Assembly (NCBI GenBank): GCA_047616325.1
Contig: JBLHGN010000147.1
Coordinates: 1 to 8,839 of the forward strand
From: JBLHGN01 sp047616325
Lineage (GTDB): Bacteria > Pseudomonadota > Gammaproteobacteria > Pseudomonadales > Cellvibrionaceae
Length of the DNA: 8,839 bases
Direction of reading: 5' to 3'
Position 1 is the first letter of the stretch. Every line of letters starts with the position of its first letter. The notes under the pieces are model-generated. The model was not told the origin of the DNA. It saw nothing but the letters and a program-made list of their open reading frames with translations, and searched no databases. The position numbers were made by a program, and so were the translations under genes. This document shows, one piece after another, positions 6,889-8,839 of this stretch.

Positions 6889-7135
6889 GCTGGTGTCAAA
6901 ACATATGATGTATGATATGCCCAAAAACAAACCATCACGGCAGATTTTTGAGAATGGGTTGATGGCTTCTGGCCGATAGCCGAAAGCAGACGAAAAGCTG
7001 TAACGAGATGTGTGTATGTTTGTGAAGTTGTTTTCTGCAATCACGTTAGGCATTGTGCTACCCTTTCATCTTTAATCTAGCATCTTTAATTTTAATCTAG
7101 CCGCTCGACACCCCTTACTCTTTGTAATCTCAATT
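6889..7135. other. Spacer between the pseudogene and the GT4 gene
   Basis: No intact gene is visible. A 19-codon frame at 7016-7075 (MFVKLFSAITLGIVLPFHL) looks like the start of a signal peptide but stops at once and has no good ribosome binding site. It may be chance, or the stump of a lost gene. No clear -35/-10 pair could be assigned to the GT4 gene, and its ATG at 7136 lacks an obvious purine-rich ribosome binding site. Confidence 0.55.
7067..7100 (+). repeat. Adjacent imperfect direct repeat upstream of the GT4 gene
   Basis: CATCTTTAATCTAG (7067-7080) is followed directly by CATCTTTAATTTTAATCTAG (7081-7100), the same unit with six extra bases (TTTTAA) inside. This probably reflects a local slippage duplication. 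No regulatory role can be shown. Confidence 0.7.
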
Positions 7136-8173
7136 ATGTCAGGAAATACCCGTTTAAAGATTGTGCACGTATTACTTTCTAAAGGTTTTGCTGGTTCGGA
7201 GAGGTCTACGTCCGAATCCTGCAATCGACAGAGCCTTGAGCACGATGTCACGCTTGTTCTGCGGAAGGATCACCGAAAAAACGACGTGAGCGTTGTCGAT
7301 CACCTAAATGGCAATATCAATATTGTTGAAATCAGCCCACGCTGGTTCACGTGCAGAGAGCTAAGGCTCAGGCTGGCACATATAAAACCCGACGTTATCC
7401 ATTGCCATCTTCGCCGCTCCACTCGTCTTGTGGCTAAAATAGATCCGACCGCTGCCACTGTCTCTACCTTGCATATTGATGCCAACGGGCCGCACTTTAT
7501 GAAGATGGACGGCCTCATCTGCAACGCGCGCTGGCAAATAGAGAATTTACCCCTTGAATATACGGGACAAACCCATAAAGCCCATAACTCACTTGTTTCT
7601 CACCGTCGCTTATCCATAGAGGAAATACAAAAGTTACGAGCGGAGTTGAATGTCAATAATGATGATATATTAGTTGGCGCGGTTGGCAGGTACCACGTGA
7701 GCAAAGGTTGGGACACATTAATAGAGGCATTTAAATCTATAGAAGCTGATTCGGCGAGGCTCGTTTTTTTAGGGGCCGGAAGCGATGAAGCCAAACTAAA
7801 GGCACTTGCTGGTAACGACAACCGTATTAAATTCGCAGGCTATCGCAAGGATGTTAAAGACTTGTATCAGTGCTTCGACTTAATGGTATGCCCATCACGA
7901 TTCGAGCCTTTGCCTAGGGTAATGCTAGAGGGGTATGACGCCGGCGTAGCTATGATTGCGTCAGATACTGGCGGTTGCAAAGAATTGATCGAAGATTACG
8001 GCGGCCTAATGTTTCAAACAGGTAATGTCGACGACCTAAGTAAAATACTTAAACAGGCTCTTAGTCACCCAGAACCTAAACGACAAATTGACTTGAGTTC
8101 GCACTACGTTGAAAACGCTAACGGTGAAATTGTTAAATTTTATCGTAGGCTTATCGAGAAAAAGCGGAAATAA
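7136..8173 (+). CDS. Glycosyltransferase family 4 type (GT-B fold)
   Basis: This predicts 345 aa, a normal length for retaining GT4 enzymes, which transfer a sugar from a nucleotide donor on the cytoplasmic side of the inner membrane. The N-terminal acceptor domain starts 'LKIVHVLLSKGFAGSERS' (about 7-24), a beta strand with the Gly-rich loop that normally reads 'GGaEr'. 'KPDVIHCHLRR' (84-94) and 'STLHI' (110-114) are typical middle strands. The C-terminal donor domain starts 'VGAVGRYHVSKGWDTLIEAF', with the conserved R185 and K190, then 'LVFLGAGSD' and 'CPSRFEPLPRVMLEGYDAG', which holds the E257-x7-E265 motif of the family, and finally 'SDTGGCKELI'. All key residues are present, so it should be active. 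There is no membrane segment. The substrate cannot be read from the sequence; LPS core, capsule or exopolysaccharide are possible. The ATG at 7136 has a weak ribosome binding site. It converges with a second glycosyltransferase gene. Confidence 0.9.
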   Translation: MSGNTRLKIVHVLLSKGFAGSERSTSESCNRQSLEHDVTLVLRKDHRKNDVSVVDHLNGNINIVEISPRWFTCRELRLRLAHIKPDVIHCHLRRSTRLVAKIDPTAATVSTLHIDANGPHFMKMDGLICNARWQIENLPLEYTGQTHKAHNSLVSHRRLSIEEIQKLRAELNVNNDDILVGAVGRYHVSKGWDTLIEAFKSIEADSARLVFLGAGSDEAKLKALAGNDNRIKFAGYRKDVKDLYQCFDLMVCPSRFEPLPRVMLEGYDAGVAMIASDTGGCKELIEDYGGLMFQTGNVDDLSKILKQALSHPEPKRQIDLSSHYVENANGEIVKFYRRLIEKKRK

Positions 8174-8177
8174 GCCT

Positions 8178-8837
8178 TTATCGCCAGCTCCCAGCCACCT
8201 GGTGCTCCACGCTCGCATCATCTAGTGGCGTAGTGCTTTTGCCCTGCTGAAACAGGGTTTTGCCTGGAAGTATTTTGATGTCGTTATATTTCCCGCTCAC
8301 TTTTTTGTCGCTAATTATACGTGAAATCGCATTTGGCCCAGTCACGTCGAATACCCTAGGTTGCTTTTTTAATAGTTTCCCCCATTTCGTGGTCGACAGC
8401 GTTGTAACGTTTTTACTTATTCCCTCCAAAAAATCCAGCCACAGCGGGTGACCTTTTGGGCTAGAAAAAATACAGTTATGAATGCTTTGTTTAATAGCGT
8501 TATCTTCTGGGTATGTCCAATCGCGGTGAATGAATGTTGGCTGGCAAGGAAATTCAATTGGTCTGTAAAAGTGTATATCAAAATCACAGTACACCCCTCC
8601 GTATATGTACATCCACATATAGCGGACTGTATCCACTTGCATGATTTTCATTGGCATTTTATTGAAGGTATGTTCGCAATACTCCAAAAAATGCTCACGA
8701 ACAAATAGTTCTATATCTTCATCGGTATGCACCATCACTTCCCAGTCGGGGTAGAGCAAGCGTATTTGCTCGAGATTATTCTTAAATATCTCAGGCAAGT
8801 CCAAGCTTTTCGCGGTAAGGTGAAATATTTTTTGCAT
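8178..8837 (-). CDS. Glycosyltransferase family 32 type (DXD sugar-binding, PF04488)
   Basis: This predicts 219 aa on the minus strand with ATG at 8837-8835 and TAA at 8180-8178. It begins 'MQKIFHLTAKSLDLP', the first strand of GT32-like enzymes ('IPKiIHltakslelP'), then 'LYPDWEVMVHTDEDIE'. The core is 'MQVDTVRYMWMYIYGGVYCD' (66-85), running into the metal-binding D85-F-D87, the DXD motif that holds divalent metal and the nucleotide sugar. 'VTGPNA' (165-170) and the final 'EHQVAGSW' (H212, W218) are also typical of the family. It is probably a complete cytoplasmic or membrane-associated retaining enzyme. The start lies only 2 nt from the window end, so an upstream start or the operon partner cannot be seen. 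The start fits known family N-termini well. The acceptor is unknown; relatives occur in LPS, capsule and O-antigen clusters. Confidence 0.88.
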   Translation of the reverse strand: MQKIFHLTAKSLDLPEIFKNNLEQIRLLYPDWEVMVHTDEDIELFVREHFLEYCEHTFNKMPMKIMQVDTVRYMWMYIYGGVYCDFDIHFYRPIEFPCQPTFIHRDWTYPEDNAIKQSIHNCIFSSPKGHPLWLDFLEGISKNVTTLSTTKWGKLLKKQPRVFDVTGPNAISRIISDKKVSGKYNDIKILPGKTLFQQGKSTTPLDDASVEHQVAGSWR

Positions 8838-8839
8838 GG

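Noticed and set aside
6730..7053. 107-aa frame on the - strand across the spacer
   Set aside because: It has no recognisable domain and lies opposite the decayed acyltransferase remnant, so it is probably a chance frame.
7016..7075. 19-codon frame resembling a signal peptide
   Set aside because: It stops immediately after the hydrophobic stretch and has no good ribosome binding site, so it is not called as a gene.
7105..7128. Possible promoter before the GT4 gene (TCGACA ... TGTAAT)
   Set aside because: The spacing between the two hexamers is only about 12 nt, too short for a sigma-70 promoter.

Overview
The window reads as a chromosomal segment of a gammaproteobacterium. It carries the 3' half of a Pseudomonas-type type IV pilus (T4P) minor-pilin operon on the + strand, followed by a decayed spacer and then glycosyltransferase genes. 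Gene order, protein style and moderate base composition suggest a marine Cellvibrionaceae-like lineage (relatives of Teredinibacter or Saccharophagus). That placement is an inference from general resemblance; there is no marker gene here to prove it.

Region 1 (1-5871, all +): the end of pilW, then pilX, a small unnamed secreted protein of 100 aa, a large pilY1 (1366 aa) and pilE. Gaps are 10, 46, 43 and 53 nt, and no terminator was seen between genes, so this is probably one transcript. The products belong together: minor pilins PilW, PilX and PilE form a priming/tip complex, and PilY1 is the tip adhesin and mechanosensor with a von Willebrand A domain and a C-terminal beta-propeller. Two points stand out. 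PilY1 has an alanine-rich helical insert of about 155 residues between its two domains. The small secreted protein sits between pilX and pilY1, whereas Pseudomonas has its small pilY2 after pilY1.

Region 2 (5872-7135): about 1.26 kb without an intact gene. The first 460 nt hold no gene that I can recognise, only an imperfect inverted repeat. From 6334 to about 6888 lies a decayed acyltransferase-3 family gene with frameshifts, nonsense codons, a 9-bp tandem duplication and loss of the conserved histidine. A short AT-rich spacer with a small repeat follows.

Region 3 (7136-8839): a family-4 type (GT-B) glycosyltransferase on + and a family-32 type (DXD, GT-A) glycosyltransferase on -, converging with only 4 nt between their stops. 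They look like the edge of a surface-glycan (LPS core, capsule or exopolysaccharide) locus, and the dead acyltransferase may once have decorated such a glycan.

I found no CRISPR array, tRNA, rRNA, intact mobile element or defence system. The most unusual items are the PilY1 insert and the small secreted protein.
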